Made by a program: the position numbers and the translations under genes. DNA of 64,000 nucleotides from an uncultured Bacteroidales bacterium (GTDB lineage: Bacteria > Bacteroidota > Bacteroidia > Bacteroidales > Muribaculaceae): positions 62,001 to 126,000 of the forward strand of contig CACZAC010000001.1 of NCBI GenBank assembly GCA_902779125.1, given 5' to 3'. The notes below the pieces were generated by a model. That model was not told the origin of the DNA. It ran no database searches and was given only the letters and a program-made list of their open reading frames with translations. This document shows, piece after piece, positions 52,597-62,521 of the stretch. Numbering within the stretch: position 1 is the first letter of the stretch; each line of letters starts with the position of its first letter.

Positions 52597-53598
52597 ATGC
52601 GCGTAGCATTACCGACCGCCTTCACACGTGATGACACTTTGGCATTGAAGGGTCTCGCAGTATTACTGATGATCATGCATCACGTGCTAATCAGTGATTA
52701 TTATGATGATCCATCCGTCCTTCGCGAATCAAAGTTCCTATTCGATCGTTATCGTTTGATTGTACTGGGTAAAGTATGTGTCGGTTTGTTTATGTTTGTG
52801 ACTGCTTATGGGTATTCGCTGAAGAATAATCGCAGTTGGCATTACTCGTTTTCACACATCAAGCAATTGCTGGTTCGGTATTGGGCTTTGCTAGTTGTGT
52901 TTATCATTCTTGGAATTATAGCTGGAAATCAACCCAATGTGGAGATCGTCTTGCTCAATATGTTAGGCTTGTCCAGTACATACTCTTGTGCCAACTGGTA
53001 TGTTTACTTTTACATCTACGCTATGCTCATTTTGCCTATGCTTGTGCGATTGATCGATTCATATCGTGTATTCGCTCTCGCATTGAGTGTGGTGCTTTGT
53101 GGGATTGCTGCTCTGATACTAAGAACAGATAACCAATGGTTGGACATAGTACAACAATGCCTTTTTTATACTCCCGTCCTGACGATAGGTTGTTATATCG
53201 CCAGATGCGGTTTGCCGTCTATCCGATATCAATTCAACATATTTGAACTGATATTGATGTTAGTCATTCTATTGGTTGCCGGATGCTTTTCAAGGGACAT
53301 CGGTGGATTTTGCACTTATACTGTAATCATTCCTGCATTGGCATTTGTTCTCTCCATGCTTTTTCATTATAATGGCACTCAGACAATAAAGACTTGTCTG
53401 GTTTTCATGGGTAGTCTGTCATTGTATATGTGGTTTGTTCATACTGTGTTCTTCTCGATAATGACTCGCTCGCTGTTCCAGCAATCTAGTCTATGGCCAA
53501 ACAGTATTATGCTTATCTTCTTGCTAGTGTTCTTCTGCAGCCTGACCGTATCGTTCTTATTGTCACGTGCCGAGAGGGTCATTTTTAGAATTAGATAA
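52597..53598 (+). CDS. acyltransferase family (Acyl_transf_3-like) membrane protein
   Basis: The 333-residue protein has about ten membrane helices, beginning with LALKGLAVLLMIMHHVLISD near residue 15, where the conserved His of acyltransferase-3 proteins sits. It has a conserved RYW segment and an LYMWFVHTVFF near the C-terminal end. These proteins usually O-acetylate sugars on surface glycans. It differs from the acyltransferase at 57949-58941, so two separate modifications are likely. Confidence 0.82.
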   Translation: MRVALPTAFTRDDTLALKGLAVLLMIMHHVLISDYYDDPSVLRESKFLFDRYRLIVLGKVCVGLFMFVTAYGYSLKNNRSWHYSFSHIKQLLVRYWALLVVFIILGIIAGNQPNVEIVLLNMLGLSSTYSCANWYVYFYIYAMLILPMLVRLIDSYRVFALALSVVLCGIAALILRTDNQWLDIVQQCLFYTPVLTIGCYIARCGLPSIRYQFNIFELILMLVILLVAGCFSRDIGGFCTYTVIIPALAFVLSMLFHYNGTQTIKTCLVFMGSLSLYMWFVHTVFFSIMTRSLFQQSSLWPNSIMLIFLLVFFCSLTVSFLLSRAERVIFRIR

Positions 53599-53608
53599 TA
53601 ACTGCAAA

Positions 53609-54160
53609 ATGATAAAGGCAATAGTAACTGATTTTGACGGGACGCTTGTGGACACATTCCAAGCCAACTTCCATGCCTATCAGGAAGCGTTTAACCATGT
53701 TGGGCTGTCATTGAGTGAAGAGCAGTACCGCAAGTGTTATGGGCTGCGTTTCGATGGCTTCATGGACGAAATGGAAATCGTGGATTCCGATGTACGCAGG
53801 CGAATACGAACAGTTAAGGGCGAGTGTTATCCCAATCATTTCGCCATGTTGCGTGTCAATCAGCCACTATTAGACTTCATCAGGATGTTTCGTCGCTGTG
53901 GCGGTAAGACTGCGGTTGCATCTACCGCGAGAGGCAAGAATCTGTTAAATGCTCTCGCTCATATTGGTGCAACTGGGGACTTTGACCTGATACTTGCTGG
54001 AGAAGATGTAAAAGAAGGAAAACCATCTCCTGAGATTTACAATACAGTGATGCAGCGTTTGGGTGTATTGCCTGACGAGACATTAGTATTTGAAGATTCG
54101 TCAGTAGGGCTCCAGGCTGCTCAGGCGGCAGGTGCCAATTACATAAAGATTAACCTATAA
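53609..54160 (+). CDS. HAD family hydrolase
   Basis: The ATG at 53609 gives MIKAIVTDFDGTLVDTFQ, the HAD nucleophile motif; a frame start upstream overlaps the previous gene. The 183-residue protein has motif II in TAVASTARGKN and motif III/IV in GKPSPEIYNTVMQRLGV and VFEDSSVGLQAAQAAG. It is a phosphatase or phosphomutase of the PGMB type. Placed between nucleotidyltransferase and kinase-like genes it may produce or remove a phosphate in a precursor pathway. Confidence 0.9.
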   Translation: MIKAIVTDFDGTLVDTFQANFHAYQEAFNHVGLSLSEEQYRKCYGLRFDGFMDEMEIVDSDVRRRIRTVKGECYPNHFAMLRVNQPLLDFIRMFRRCGGKTAVASTARGKNLLNALAHIGATGDFDLILAGEDVKEGKPSPEIYNTVMQRLGVLPDETLVFEDSSVGLQAAQAAGANYIKINL

Positions 54161-54185
54161 TCCCAATAACTTATAGCCTAAAACT

Positions 54186-55070
54186 ATGAAACTTGACATT
54201 CAAGGGCATTCTGGTTGTGAAATCGCTATAGTCCATGAGGATAACGACCTGCATATTCATAAGAGTACTTATGATCCGGCTTATGTACCTCGGCTAATCA
54301 ACCAGGCAAACAAACAGATTGCCGCATCAAAAATAGCCTATCAGAACATTCGAGTTCCTAAAGTCTTTGAGGTCGTGCAGAATGAGAAAGATGCCACCAT
54401 CAAGATGGAATACATCTACTCCAAAAACTTTGTAGAATATTTTGAAAATGCTGGATTTGAGCAGATTAAGTATCTCATTGGAGCTATCAAGTATTTCATC
54501 GATTTGGAAATTGATGCATCAGAGATGAAGACCGTACCATCCTGCATTTTAACTGACAAGATGGCGGACGTTGCACGCAAGGTTCAGAATAATGTCCATT
54601 TAAAGAATGATAAAGTAGCTGTTGATCTTGTGATTCAGTCACAGGATATTATGAACAAAGTAGGGGATATGGTGATGCCAGTAGGCAGATGCCATGGAGA
54701 CCTTACATTCAGCAATATCCTGTTTAATGGCAACAACTATTACTTGATTGATTTTTTGGATTCGTTTATTGAATCACCATTATTGGATATTGTCAAGATT
54801 CGACAGGATACTGCTTATATGTGGTCAACTCTTATGTATAACAAGCCGTTTGATAAAGTCCGCTTAAGCATTATCAGTTCCAAGATTGATTCAGCAATAG
54901 ATGAGTATTTCAAAGAAAACTATGAGTGGTATAGACGGTATTATATGCCATTACAGTTGATGAATTTCCTTCGCATTCTGCAATACGCACATGAAGACCG
55001 TGTAATCTCATATCTCAAGAATGTGATTTCTAGCCAGTTATCTTTCATTAACAACCAAAAACCATCATGA
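54186..55070 (+). CDS. aminoglycoside/choline kinase-like phosphotransferase
   Basis: The 294-residue protein has the kinase-like catalytic loop HGDLTFSN (His170 to Asn177) and a metal-binding IDF (Asp189), as in APH/choline-kinase-like enzymes. A VPKVFEV and KMEYI segment mark the small lobe. The family phosphorylates small alcohols such as choline, ethanolamine or sugars. It overlaps the next, nucleotidyltransferase-like, gene by 4 bases, which suggests that its product is nucleotide-activated next. The acceptor is unknown. Confidence 0.82.
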   Translation: MKLDIQGHSGCEIAIVHEDNDLHIHKSTYDPAYVPRLINQANKQIAASKIAYQNIRVPKVFEVVQNEKDATIKMEYIYSKNFVEYFENAGFEQIKYLIGAIKYFIDLEIDASEMKTVPSCILTDKMADVARKVQNNVHLKNDKVAVDLVIQSQDIMNKVGDMVMPVGRCHGDLTFSNILFNGNNYYLIDFLDSFIESPLLDIVKIRQDTAYMWSTLMYNKPFDKVRLSIISSKIDSAIDEYFKENYEWYRRYYMPLQLMNFLRILQYAHEDRVISYLKNVISSQLSFINNQKPS

Positions 55071-55750
55071 TGACACTGATAGTACCTATTGCAGCAGATA
55101 AAGCTGAATACATTGAAAAACTGCCCCAGCCATTTCGTTTTGATGACAGGGGTACAATGTATTGCGTCAAGGCAATCACTGGTTTGCCTCTCAAAGAAAT
55201 CAGTGACATCTATTTTGTGATACTGCGAGCTCATGATAACCGTTTTATGCTCAGCGAACAACTCGCGATGCAGTTCAGAAAACAGAATCTGACGAATGCT
55301 CACGTTACGATTCTTGATGAGCCAACTACAAGCCAAGCCGAAACCGTTACGCGTGCCATAGAATTGAATAGCATAAAGGGAACCGTGTTCATCAAGGATG
55401 CCGACTGCTATTTTACAGCCGATGAGATCATGCCTCAAAACGGTGTGGCAATCTATGCTCTTGAAAACCTACCAATTGTTGACCCTCAACACAAGAGCTA
55501 TGTGTCTGTCGATGACATGTTCTATGTGACCAATATCATTGAGAAGCGGGTTGTAAGCCATTTCTTCAGTGCCGGTGGATACTGCTTCGAGGACGCAAGG
55601 GTCTTTTGTGATTATTATAACAAACTGAAAGATTACGCTCCATTGTATCTGTCTCACATCATCTATGCAATGTTGCTAGACAAACAGATATTCCGCCCTA
55701 TCGAAATCGATGATTACGAGGATTGGGGTGTAACTAGTAGCACCCGCTAA
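55067..55750 (+). CDS. divergent nucleotidyltransferase-like protein
   Basis: The 227-residue protein (start 55067, or 55070) lacks the GxGxR..PK signature. It keeps other features of the GT-A nucleotidyltransferase fold: DEPTTSQAETVTRAIE, FIKDADCYF (Asp pair) and SAGGYCFEDARVF. These parallel TRGAVETCLVAE, IDCDLEF and CGAYFFG of the protein at 51855-52586. It overlaps the kinase-like gene by 4 bases. It may be a nucleotidyltransferase or a glycosyltransferase; I favour the former because of its partner. Confidence 0.6.
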   Translation: MMTLIVPIAADKAEYIEKLPQPFRFDDRGTMYCVKAITGLPLKEISDIYFVILRAHDNRFMLSEQLAMQFRKQNLTNAHVTILDEPTTSQAETVTRAIELNSIKGTVFIKDADCYFTADEIMPQNGVAIYALENLPIVDPQHKSYVSVDDMFYVTNIIEKRVVSHFFSAGGYCFEDARVFCDYYNKLKDYAPLYLSHIIYAMLLDKQIFRPIEIDDYEDWGVTSSTR

Positions 55751-55791
55751 TGTGCTGTTTTCCGGACGAATTACAATACCAAAACCAATTT

Positions 55792-57000
55792 ATGAGAATA
55801 GTCTTTGTAAATCTTCATGGCAATGAGTTCTTAGTCAAGACCTTGAATAAATTTATTTTCAAGCAATCTGTGGCTATCAAGCATAAATACATTTTAGATT
55901 ACCTGCTATCTCGCGATGATATTGAAGTATGTTCCTACATCAATCATCGCGGATTGTCGTTATCTTATAGTACCAGAAACCGATTTCTTCAGTCATTTCG
56001 TTTTCTTGAACACCGAATCACCTTAAAGAAAAACGGCATACCGTACAACAAAATCAAGGTGCTCAAGAGCGAAGACGAATTAAGGCATGACGACCTGATT
56101 ATTGTGTATCAGCTCTTCGGACCGCAGTTGGAATTCAGGTGTCGCCCCGATGCATTCATTGCACTGAGTCAGCTGCACTTTACTGTGTCACAGGCTAAAG
56201 TGATGGAAAAAGTGGACCCTGACCTCATGTACAATGAGAGTGATATGCAAAAGCGATTCATTGCTTTCAATAAATACTTCGGTTGGTTCCACAAACAGTA
56301 TCTGGTCATCCCATTTGTGTTTGCTGAGCGATTTAAAGTGGTCAAGCCTTTTGCTGAACGCCAAAACAAAGCAGTCTCAGTTGGCACTATTACCTATCCA
56401 GATTATCTGATTCAGTATTATGGCCACAATTGCCTCCAACCTGCCCGCAAGCAGATATATGACAACGCCAAGAGTCTTGAACCATGGGTTGACTGTTTCA
56501 ACAGCGACTATCTAGAGGACGTAAAAACAGCCAAGAGCACATCTAATAAGTATTTAAGAACATTAAAACGCTTACACGATAAAATCTTTGTCGGTCATCA
56601 AAAGAAGTATTATTCTTTTGATATGGTAGAGAAATTCAATGACTACAAGATGTGCATTGTGGGCGAAGAAATAATTGGTCTTCCTGGAATTGGTTTTGTT
56701 GAAGGCATGGCATGTGGTTGTGCATATATTGGCCAAACCGTAGGGTATTATGAGGATTATGGAATGAAAGAGGGTGTTCATTATATCGGTTATGATGGCA
56801 CGCTTGATGACTTGAAAGCCAAAATCACTTATTACCAGCAATCAGAGCACCAAGAGGAATTGGAGACAATTGCCAAGACAGGCTGTGAGTATGTCCGATC
56901 ACACTTCAACAGCATGGCTGCAGCCGAAGCCCTTCTCAACAATTTACTTGAGGCACAACACCGATGGCTTGATTCACACCCACTGCACTCAATCAATTAA
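55792..57000 (+). CDS. glycosyltransferase, GT-B fold
   Basis: The ATG at 55792 gives MRIVFVNLHGNEFLV, a typical GT-B N-terminus; an upstream ATG at 55751 directly follows the previous stop codon but adds a poor leader. The 402-residue protein ends with a GT4-like donor-binding part (GEEIIGLPGIGFVEGMACGCAYIGQTVG, with conserved Glu residues) and a helical tail. The family within GT-B is uncertain. It probably transfers one sugar of the repeat unit. Confidence 0.78.
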   Translation: MRIVFVNLHGNEFLVKTLNKFIFKQSVAIKHKYILDYLLSRDDIEVCSYINHRGLSLSYSTRNRFLQSFRFLEHRITLKKNGIPYNKIKVLKSEDELRHDDLIIVYQLFGPQLEFRCRPDAFIALSQLHFTVSQAKVMEKVDPDLMYNESDMQKRFIAFNKYFGWFHKQYLVIPFVFAERFKVVKPFAERQNKAVSVGTITYPDYLIQYYGHNCLQPARKQIYDNAKSLEPWVDCFNSDYLEDVKTAKSTSNKYLRTLKRLHDKIFVGHQKKYYSFDMVEKFNDYKMCIVGEEIIGLPGIGFVEGMACGCAYIGQTVGYYEDYGMKEGVHYIGYDGTLDDLKAKITYYQQSEHQEELETIAKTGCEYVRSHFNSMAAAEALLNNLLEAQHRWLDSHPLHSIN

Positions 57001-57006
57001 TAATTC

Positions 57007-57930
57007 ATGGTCTCAATTCTCGTTCCTGTTTATAATTCAGCGGAATATTTGCAGAAGTGTGTTGAGTCTCTTACAGGACAGACATACACAGACCTGCAGA
57101 TAGTTCTAATTGATGACGGCTCAACTGATGAGTCATGGACAATCATGCAGGAACTAGCCCATAGTGATAAGCGAATAGAAGTTTATTCCCAACCCAATAG
57201 GGGAGTCGCTGCAACGCGTAATCAGTTACTTGACAAAATAAGAGGTGATTTCGTATTGTTCGTTGACAGTGACGACTGGATTGACCACAATACAATCGAG
57301 ATTTTGTTGAATAAACAACGAGAAAACGATTTTGATATTGTGGGCTTTCAGATGAAGGGAGTATTAATCAAGGACGAAAACTATTATAATCAAGAACAAA
57401 TAATCAAACTGTTTCTTGAGCATATCGTTTTTACAGGTTCTTTGTGCAATAAATTCATCAAAAGCCAATTATTTACTGGTCTAAGAATTGATGAGAACGT
57501 ATCTTATGGTGAGGATGCTTTATTAGTGTGGCAAGTGATACAGCATGTAAAAAGAGTAGCCACTATAAAAACGCAGCTTTACTATTATCGAATTAACAAA
57601 CAGAGCCTATCTCATCAGAAGTTTAATGGGAGGAAATGTACCGCTTATACTTCATGGGAAAGAATCTGTAGTGATACTGATTGTACATGGCCACAGTACA
57701 GTGATTTGGCCCATGCCCGATTCGCATGTGAGATGACTAAAATTTTACGTGACGCGATTATTTGTGGTTATAATAACAAGGCCAGTATTATGGTACTTCA
57801 AGATGAGATTCGCCGTGATGGTCATTTGATATATAAAACTAGAGTATCCTCGTTTAAGATGCAATTGTTCGCTTGGATAGTGTCGCATAGCTACAGTGCA
57901 GCCAAGTATCTCAGGCGCTATTTTCATTGA
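57007..57930 (+). CDS. GT2 family glycosyltransferase
   Basis: The 307-residue GT-A protein has VSILVPVYNSAEYL, LIDDGSTDESW (about 35-45), NRGVAATRNQLLDKIRGDFVLFVDSDDW and SYGEDALLVW. Six bases separate it from the previous gene. Sugar specificity unknown. Confidence 0.92.
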   Translation: MVSILVPVYNSAEYLQKCVESLTGQTYTDLQIVLIDDGSTDESWTIMQELAHSDKRIEVYSQPNRGVAATRNQLLDKIRGDFVLFVDSDDWIDHNTIEILLNKQRENDFDIVGFQMKGVLIKDENYYNQEQIIKLFLEHIVFTGSLCNKFIKSQLFTGLRIDENVSYGEDALLVWQVIQHVKRVATIKTQLYYYRINKQSLSHQKFNGRKCTAYTSWERICSDTDCTWPQYSDLAHARFACEMTKILRDAIICGYNNKASIMVLQDEIRRDGHLIYKTRVSSFKMQLFAWIVSHSYSAAKYLRRYFH

Positions 57931-57948
57931 CAATACACAAATTGCTTT

Positions 57949-58941
57949 ATGGACAAACGTGTTTTTGGATATGATGCGATGAAGGCTCTAGCTGCATTTT
58001 TTGTAGTACTTTTTCATCTTGGCGTTAATGAATTTGAATATCATGAAGGTGCGTTTTATTATCCATCACTTGCTCAAACATTAAGTCTTTTCACATCATG
58101 TGGTGTTCCTTTGTTCTTTGCAGTGAATGGCGCTTTAACGATTAACCGTAATTATAATTTCAAAAAAACGATAACCAAGGCTGTTCGTTTGTTATTGATA
58201 GCCCTGTTTTGGGGATTCGTTGCGAGATGTGTTTATGCAGTTAAATCAAATAGAATGCCTCAAATCTCATGGGAATCATTGCATTATTATTGGTTTTTGT
58301 TTTCGTTGGCCTATTTTTATATAATCAATTATTTTTTAAATCATTTTCCACGTTGGTGCAAATTGATCATCTTTTTCTCTCTACTGGTATTTCCGTTTAT
58401 CACAAATTATATTTGGAACGTTGTGGTCTTCATTAACCCATCTGTCTCTATGCCGAAATGGGGGCATATCGGAGTCTTTACTCTGTATGGTCTTGTTTAT
58501 ATGTATGTTGGGGATTATTTAGCCCATCATCAAATAAAAAAGTACATGTCCATATTTTGTATACTCCTTGGTTTAGCACTTTCTGTTTTTGAGGTCATTG
58601 CTGTCGTTAATTATCGTCATGTGCCTTATGCCGGAGCTAATTATGCGTTCCCAACACTTGGGGCTTTATTCATGACCATTGGTTTATTCATCTGGTTAAA
58701 GGAAGCTGACATTAAGAATCACGAAATAAAACGATTCGTCTCTTTCCTTGGAAATAATGCTTTAGGTATTTATATTTTCCATATGATTTTAATGGCGATA
58801 TCTAGTAGTGTTTTCCAATGGTCAAGTTTCTTGCCCCACAGCATATCTGTTCCATTATTAGCGATTGGGTATACTACTCTTTCTGCATTAATATCAGAAT
58901 TGATTCGTAAGTCTCCTATCGCTTTTCTTTTAAAATTATAG
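57949..58941 (+). CDS. acyltransferase 3 family membrane protein
   Basis: The 330-residue protein has about ten membrane helices. The start FGYDAMKALAAFFVVLFHLG carries the conserved His of acyltransferase-3 O-acetyltransferases, and NNALGIYIFHMILM lies near the end. It is likely to acetylate a sugar of the polysaccharide. It is followed by a 141-base AT-rich gap before the polymerase gene. Confidence 0.9.
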   Translation: MDKRVFGYDAMKALAAFFVVLFHLGVNEFEYHEGAFYYPSLAQTLSLFTSCGVPLFFAVNGALTINRNYNFKKTITKAVRLLLIALFWGFVARCVYAVKSNRMPQISWESLHYYWFLFSLAYFYIINYFLNHFPRWCKLIIFFSLLVFPFITNYIWNVVVFINPSVSMPKWGHIGVFTLYGLVYMYVGDYLAHHQIKKYMSIFCILLGLALSVFEVIAVVNYRHVPYAGANYAFPTLGALFMTIGLFIWLKEADIKNHEIKRFVSFLGNNALGIYIFHMILMAISSSVFQWSSFLPHSISVPLLAIGYTTLSALISELIRKSPIAFLLKL

Positions 58942-59082
58942 TAAAAGATAATCTTTACATACCGATAATTAATTGTTAAATCTATTATTTAAGCATATCA
59001 CTATTAAAATCGTTAATGTATATATGTAAGCGTCAAATCGAATGGATTACCAAATACATTAACAACCATAATTAAGATAAGT

Positions 59083-60261
59083 ATGGATGCAATTGAATTT
59101 ATAAAACCGTGGTATTACTCTACAGTATATTATTTTTTTCTGCTAGCGATAACCTGGACTACGGTGCTATATTATATGGGCTCAAACGGTCAAAAAATCT
59201 TACAGGCAGAAGACCAACCGTTCCAGATGAGTTCATTTTTGCTCACTCTTCTTTTTGGATTCTTTATGGGCCTAAGGCCTTTAGCAACTGAATTTGGAGA
59301 CACAATGGGCTATGCTCGCTTTTATAGTAATAGTGTTTCATCGTTTCAACCCATTAATATTCATACAGAATGGCTTTGGTATGACATCCAAGTAGTTTGT
59401 AAAAGCATAGGACTGAATGCACATGAGTTCTTATTATTTGTGGATCTCATTTATTACGGAGCTATGTATGTTTGCTCTGCAATTTTGATGCGCAAGAACA
59501 TATGGATAGCTTTATTATTCTTTTTAACTGCTTTTCAAACTTATACATATAGTGCGAATGGAATCCGCAATGGGTTTGCTTGTAGCCTTGAGCTCTTGGC
59601 TATCAGTTTGGTCTCAGGAACCAAGCCTCAACGATATTTCAGTTTTCTTCTTATGTTTATGGCCTTTAGTGTTCATCGCTCTACAATGATTCCAACTGCA
59701 GCAGTATTAATGACTTTATTTTATGTAAAGGACACTCACATGGCATTACGGTTTTGGTTAGCATCAATTGCAATATCACTTCTGGCCGGTCCTGTGGTAG
59801 AGCAAATATTTGTAGCATTAGGATTCGATGACCGTATGTCAGCATATATTGGAGGACAGAATAATGAGTATAACCAATCTCTTTTTTCATCGACTGGTTT
59901 TCGTTGGGATTTCTTGTTATACAGTTCAGCGCCAGTTGCAATGATATGGTATGTGACAAAATACCGCCGTTTCTCTGACCCTGAATATACAGCAGTCGCA
60001 AACGCATATCTTCTTTCAAATGCCTTCTGGATCATGGTAATTAGGGCATCATTCTCAAATAGATTTGCATATCTGTCGTGGTTCATTTATCCCATTGTGA
60101 TTGCGTATCCGTTATTAAGGATGAATGTATGGAAGGACCAGGACAGAAAAACAACAATTATTCTGTTCTTTTATTCAGCATTTACATTCTTTATGTTTTT
60201 CATTTATTATTTTGGGACCACCGGTTTTAGAGGCTTTGACCTCTACTGGTGGAGAGATTAA
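59083..60261 (+). CDS. EpsG-like polysaccharide polymerase (Wzy role)
   Basis: The 392-residue membrane protein has about ten helices. It shows the EpsG-type pattern: FGFFMGLRPLATEFGDTMGYARFY (about 62-85), then NGIRNGFACSLELLAI and AFSVHRSTMIP in the middle. EpsG proteins polymerise repeat units in exopolysaccharide and capsule loci. As the only polymerase candidate in the window, it suggests a Wzy-dependent pathway. No flippase gene is visible up to the window end. Confidence 0.85.
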   Translation: MDAIEFIKPWYYSTVYYFFLLAITWTTVLYYMGSNGQKILQAEDQPFQMSSFLLTLLFGFFMGLRPLATEFGDTMGYARFYSNSVSSFQPINIHTEWLWYDIQVVCKSIGLNAHEFLLFVDLIYYGAMYVCSAILMRKNIWIALLFFLTAFQTYTYSANGIRNGFACSLELLAISLVSGTKPQRYFSFLLMFMAFSVHRSTMIPTAAVLMTLFYVKDTHMALRFWLASIAISLLAGPVVEQIFVALGFDDRMSAYIGGQNNEYNQSLFSSTGFRWDFLLYSSAPVAMIWYVTKYRRFSDPEYTAVANAYLLSNAFWIMVIRASFSNRFAYLSWFIYPIVIAYPLLRMNVWKDQDRKTTIILFFYSAFTFFMFFIYYFGTTGFRGFDLYWWRD

Positions 60262-60272
60262 CACTACAGATA

Positions 60273-61175
60273 ATGGCCACATTAACCATTTTTACTCCTG
60301 CTTATAATCGGAGTCACACGATTGGGCGAACTTATGCCAGTCTGTGCCGACAAACCTGCAAGGATTTTTGTTGGTTAATCATTGATGACGGCTCTACCGA
60401 TAACACAAAAGAACTTGTAGATTGCTGGATTAATGAGGGAATTGTTGATATCACATATATCTATCAGCAAAACCAGGGAATGCATGGTGCCCACAACACT
60501 GCTTATCGCAACATCGAGACACCTTTAAACACATGTATCGACAGCGATGACTATATGCCAGATGATGCAGTTGAGAAAATCCTTAGCTGCTGGCGCACAT
60601 ACGGAAACAACAATGTTGCAGGTATCGTTGGGCTAGATGTCACACAAGATGGTGCAATTATCGGAACAAAGTTTCCGGAAGGATTGACAACCACCACACT
60701 TCAAGGTTTCTATCAAGCAGGAGGCAAAGGGGACAAGAAAATTGTTTATCGTACAGATATCATTAAACAATACCCTGAGTATCCTTTATTTGAGGGAGAG
60801 AAATATGTTGGATTGGCATATAAGTATATGCTTATTGATCAGGATTATGAATTGATTACGCTTAATGAGCCTCTCGTTATAGTTGAGTATCAATTGGATG
60901 GTTCCAGTTTCAATATGTTTAAGCAATACTGGAAAAATCCACGCGGATTTGCCTTCTTTAGAAAGGCAGAAATGCTGACAGCCAAGAGTCTGAAACGCAA
61001 ATTGCAGGTTTGCACACACTATGTATCAAGCTGCATTATAAGCCGCAATTGGCATTTTTTACAAGAAAGCCCTTTGAAATTATTAACATTGCTTTGTATT
61101 CCTAGCGGCATTGCATTGTTCCTATTAATTCGCCATAAGGTTAAAAATGACGCAAAAATGCAATTAAAGAAGTAG
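60273..61175 (+). CDS. GT2 family glycosyltransferase
   Basis: The ATG at 60273 gives MATLTIFTPAYNRSHT, the normal GT2 start. The 300-residue protein has IDDGSTDNT, NQGMHGAHNTAYRNIETPLNTCIDSDDYM and a hydrophobic segment near the C-terminus (LLTLLCIPSGIALFLLI) that may anchor it to the membrane. It begins 11 bases after the polymerase gene. Confidence 0.9.
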   Translation: MATLTIFTPAYNRSHTIGRTYASLCRQTCKDFCWLIIDDGSTDNTKELVDCWINEGIVDITYIYQQNQGMHGAHNTAYRNIETPLNTCIDSDDYMPDDAVEKILSCWRTYGNNNVAGIVGLDVTQDGAIIGTKFPEGLTTTTLQGFYQAGGKGDKKIVYRTDIIKQYPEYPLFEGEKYVGLAYKYMLIDQDYELITLNEPLVIVEYQLDGSSFNMFKQYWKNPRGFAFFRKAEMLTAKSLKRKLQVCTHYVSSCIISRNWHFLQESPLKLLTLLCIPSGIALFLLIRHKVKNDAKMQLKK

Positions 61176-61263
61176 TTCTTTTCAATAATCAACAAAAAGC
61201 AAAGATGCTTAGTTGATTATTAATCATTTACTTGCAATTTTGTTCAAATATAAAGAATCCGTC

Positions 61264-62346
61264 ATGAACAACAACCAGACTCAACCCAAAGTGAGTGTCT
61301 TGATTCCATTGTATAATCAGGAGCGATACATAGATGCGTGCCTCGATTCCATCTGCAACCAATCATATAAGAACCTCGAGATTGTCATTGTCAATGATGG
61401 TTCAACAGACCGCAGCCCATTAATGGCAAAGGAATGGGCCGCCCGTGATTCACGCATAAAAATTGTTGACAAGCAGAATGAGGGTCTAACCTTTGCCCGT
61501 CGTGATGGATTTAGAGAAGCTACAGGTGACTACATCGCCTTTGTGGACAGTGACGATATGTTAACGCCCAAGGCGATAGAGGTCCTTGTCCATCACATGC
61601 TGGACAAGGATGTAGACCTGGTATTGGGAGGGATTGTCCGCAAGCTTGGTTTCTTGAAGAAAAAAATCCGTAATCATGGCATTTTCCCTGTTAATCAAGT
61701 CGTAACCCAGCCCGAGTTATTTGATAAGTACTATGTTGGCTTTTTTGGCAAGAGTTGTTTCACGGTTTCGATGTGGGGACGCTTGTTCAAAAAAAGTATC
61801 ATCGATAAGGCACTTAAGGAAACTGAACTTTTTTCATCTGAAATTCGGTTCATGGGAGAAGATGAACATTTCAATGTGATGATTTTCCCATATTTGAATT
61901 CCATGTATATGACAGATGAAAACGTTTATTATTATCGCTATGGTGGAACGGCAGATAAGTATAACCGGTTTTTTCCAGAACTATTGAGTTTCTCTACCAA
62001 ACGACTAGGATTGCTTGATAAATATAATTACTCTGAAGGCTACCAGTACCTGTTTGCTGAGTATGTGGCCATTTTTTACCAGCAAGCCAAACAACTCATT
62101 GGCCACAATAAGGCTGATAAAAATGGTGTAATGGAGTATTTCAGAAATGAAATGGAAACCAATGAACTGGTTCCACGGCTAATCGAGTATTACACCCAAC
62201 AAACCACACAGAAACCGCAAGTTCAACTCATGATCAATCATGATTATGAAGGGATGTATGATTATGTTGTTGGATTGATAACAACTGGTCGGAAGAGCAT
62301 TCGATATAAGGTAAAAAAACTATTGTTTAAATTACTGAAGGCATAG
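61264..62346 (+). CDS. GT2 family glycosyltransferase (tandem paralogue 1)
   Basis: The ATG at 61264 gives MNNNQTQPKVSVLIPLYNQERY. The 360-residue protein has VNDGSTDRSPLMAKEW, FARRDGFREATGDYIAFVDSDDM, a SMWGRLFKKSIID acceptor-side block and FMGEDEHFN. It is clearly paralogous over its whole length to the gene at 62522-63607 and to the visible part of the one at 63643, indicating tandem duplication followed by divergence. Confidence 0.92.
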   Translation: MNNNQTQPKVSVLIPLYNQERYIDACLDSICNQSYKNLEIVIVNDGSTDRSPLMAKEWAARDSRIKIVDKQNEGLTFARRDGFREATGDYIAFVDSDDMLTPKAIEVLVHHMLDKDVDLVLGGIVRKLGFLKKKIRNHGIFPVNQVVTQPELFDKYYVGFFGKSCFTVSMWGRLFKKSIIDKALKETELFSSEIRFMGEDEHFNVMIFPYLNSMYMTDENVYYYRYGGTADKYNRFFPELLSFSTKRLGLLDKYNYSEGYQYLFAEYVAIFYQQAKQLIGHNKADKNGVMEYFRNEMETNELVPRLIEYYTQQTTQKPQVQLMINHDYEGMYDYVVGLITTGRKSIRYKVKKLLFKLLKA

Positions 62347-62521
62347 AAGTCCCATTCTCAAACAGCATGCCCTTATCTGTCTAAGATTCAAAAAATCAAT
62401 AGACTGTTACATTCATCTACTGTTTTTTAGTGTATGTCTTTCCACCCTGCAGCATTGAGTTAATCTTAAATTAAGACACGTCCCTATTACTCGTTATACA
62501 ACAGAAGAATAAGAATTATTA

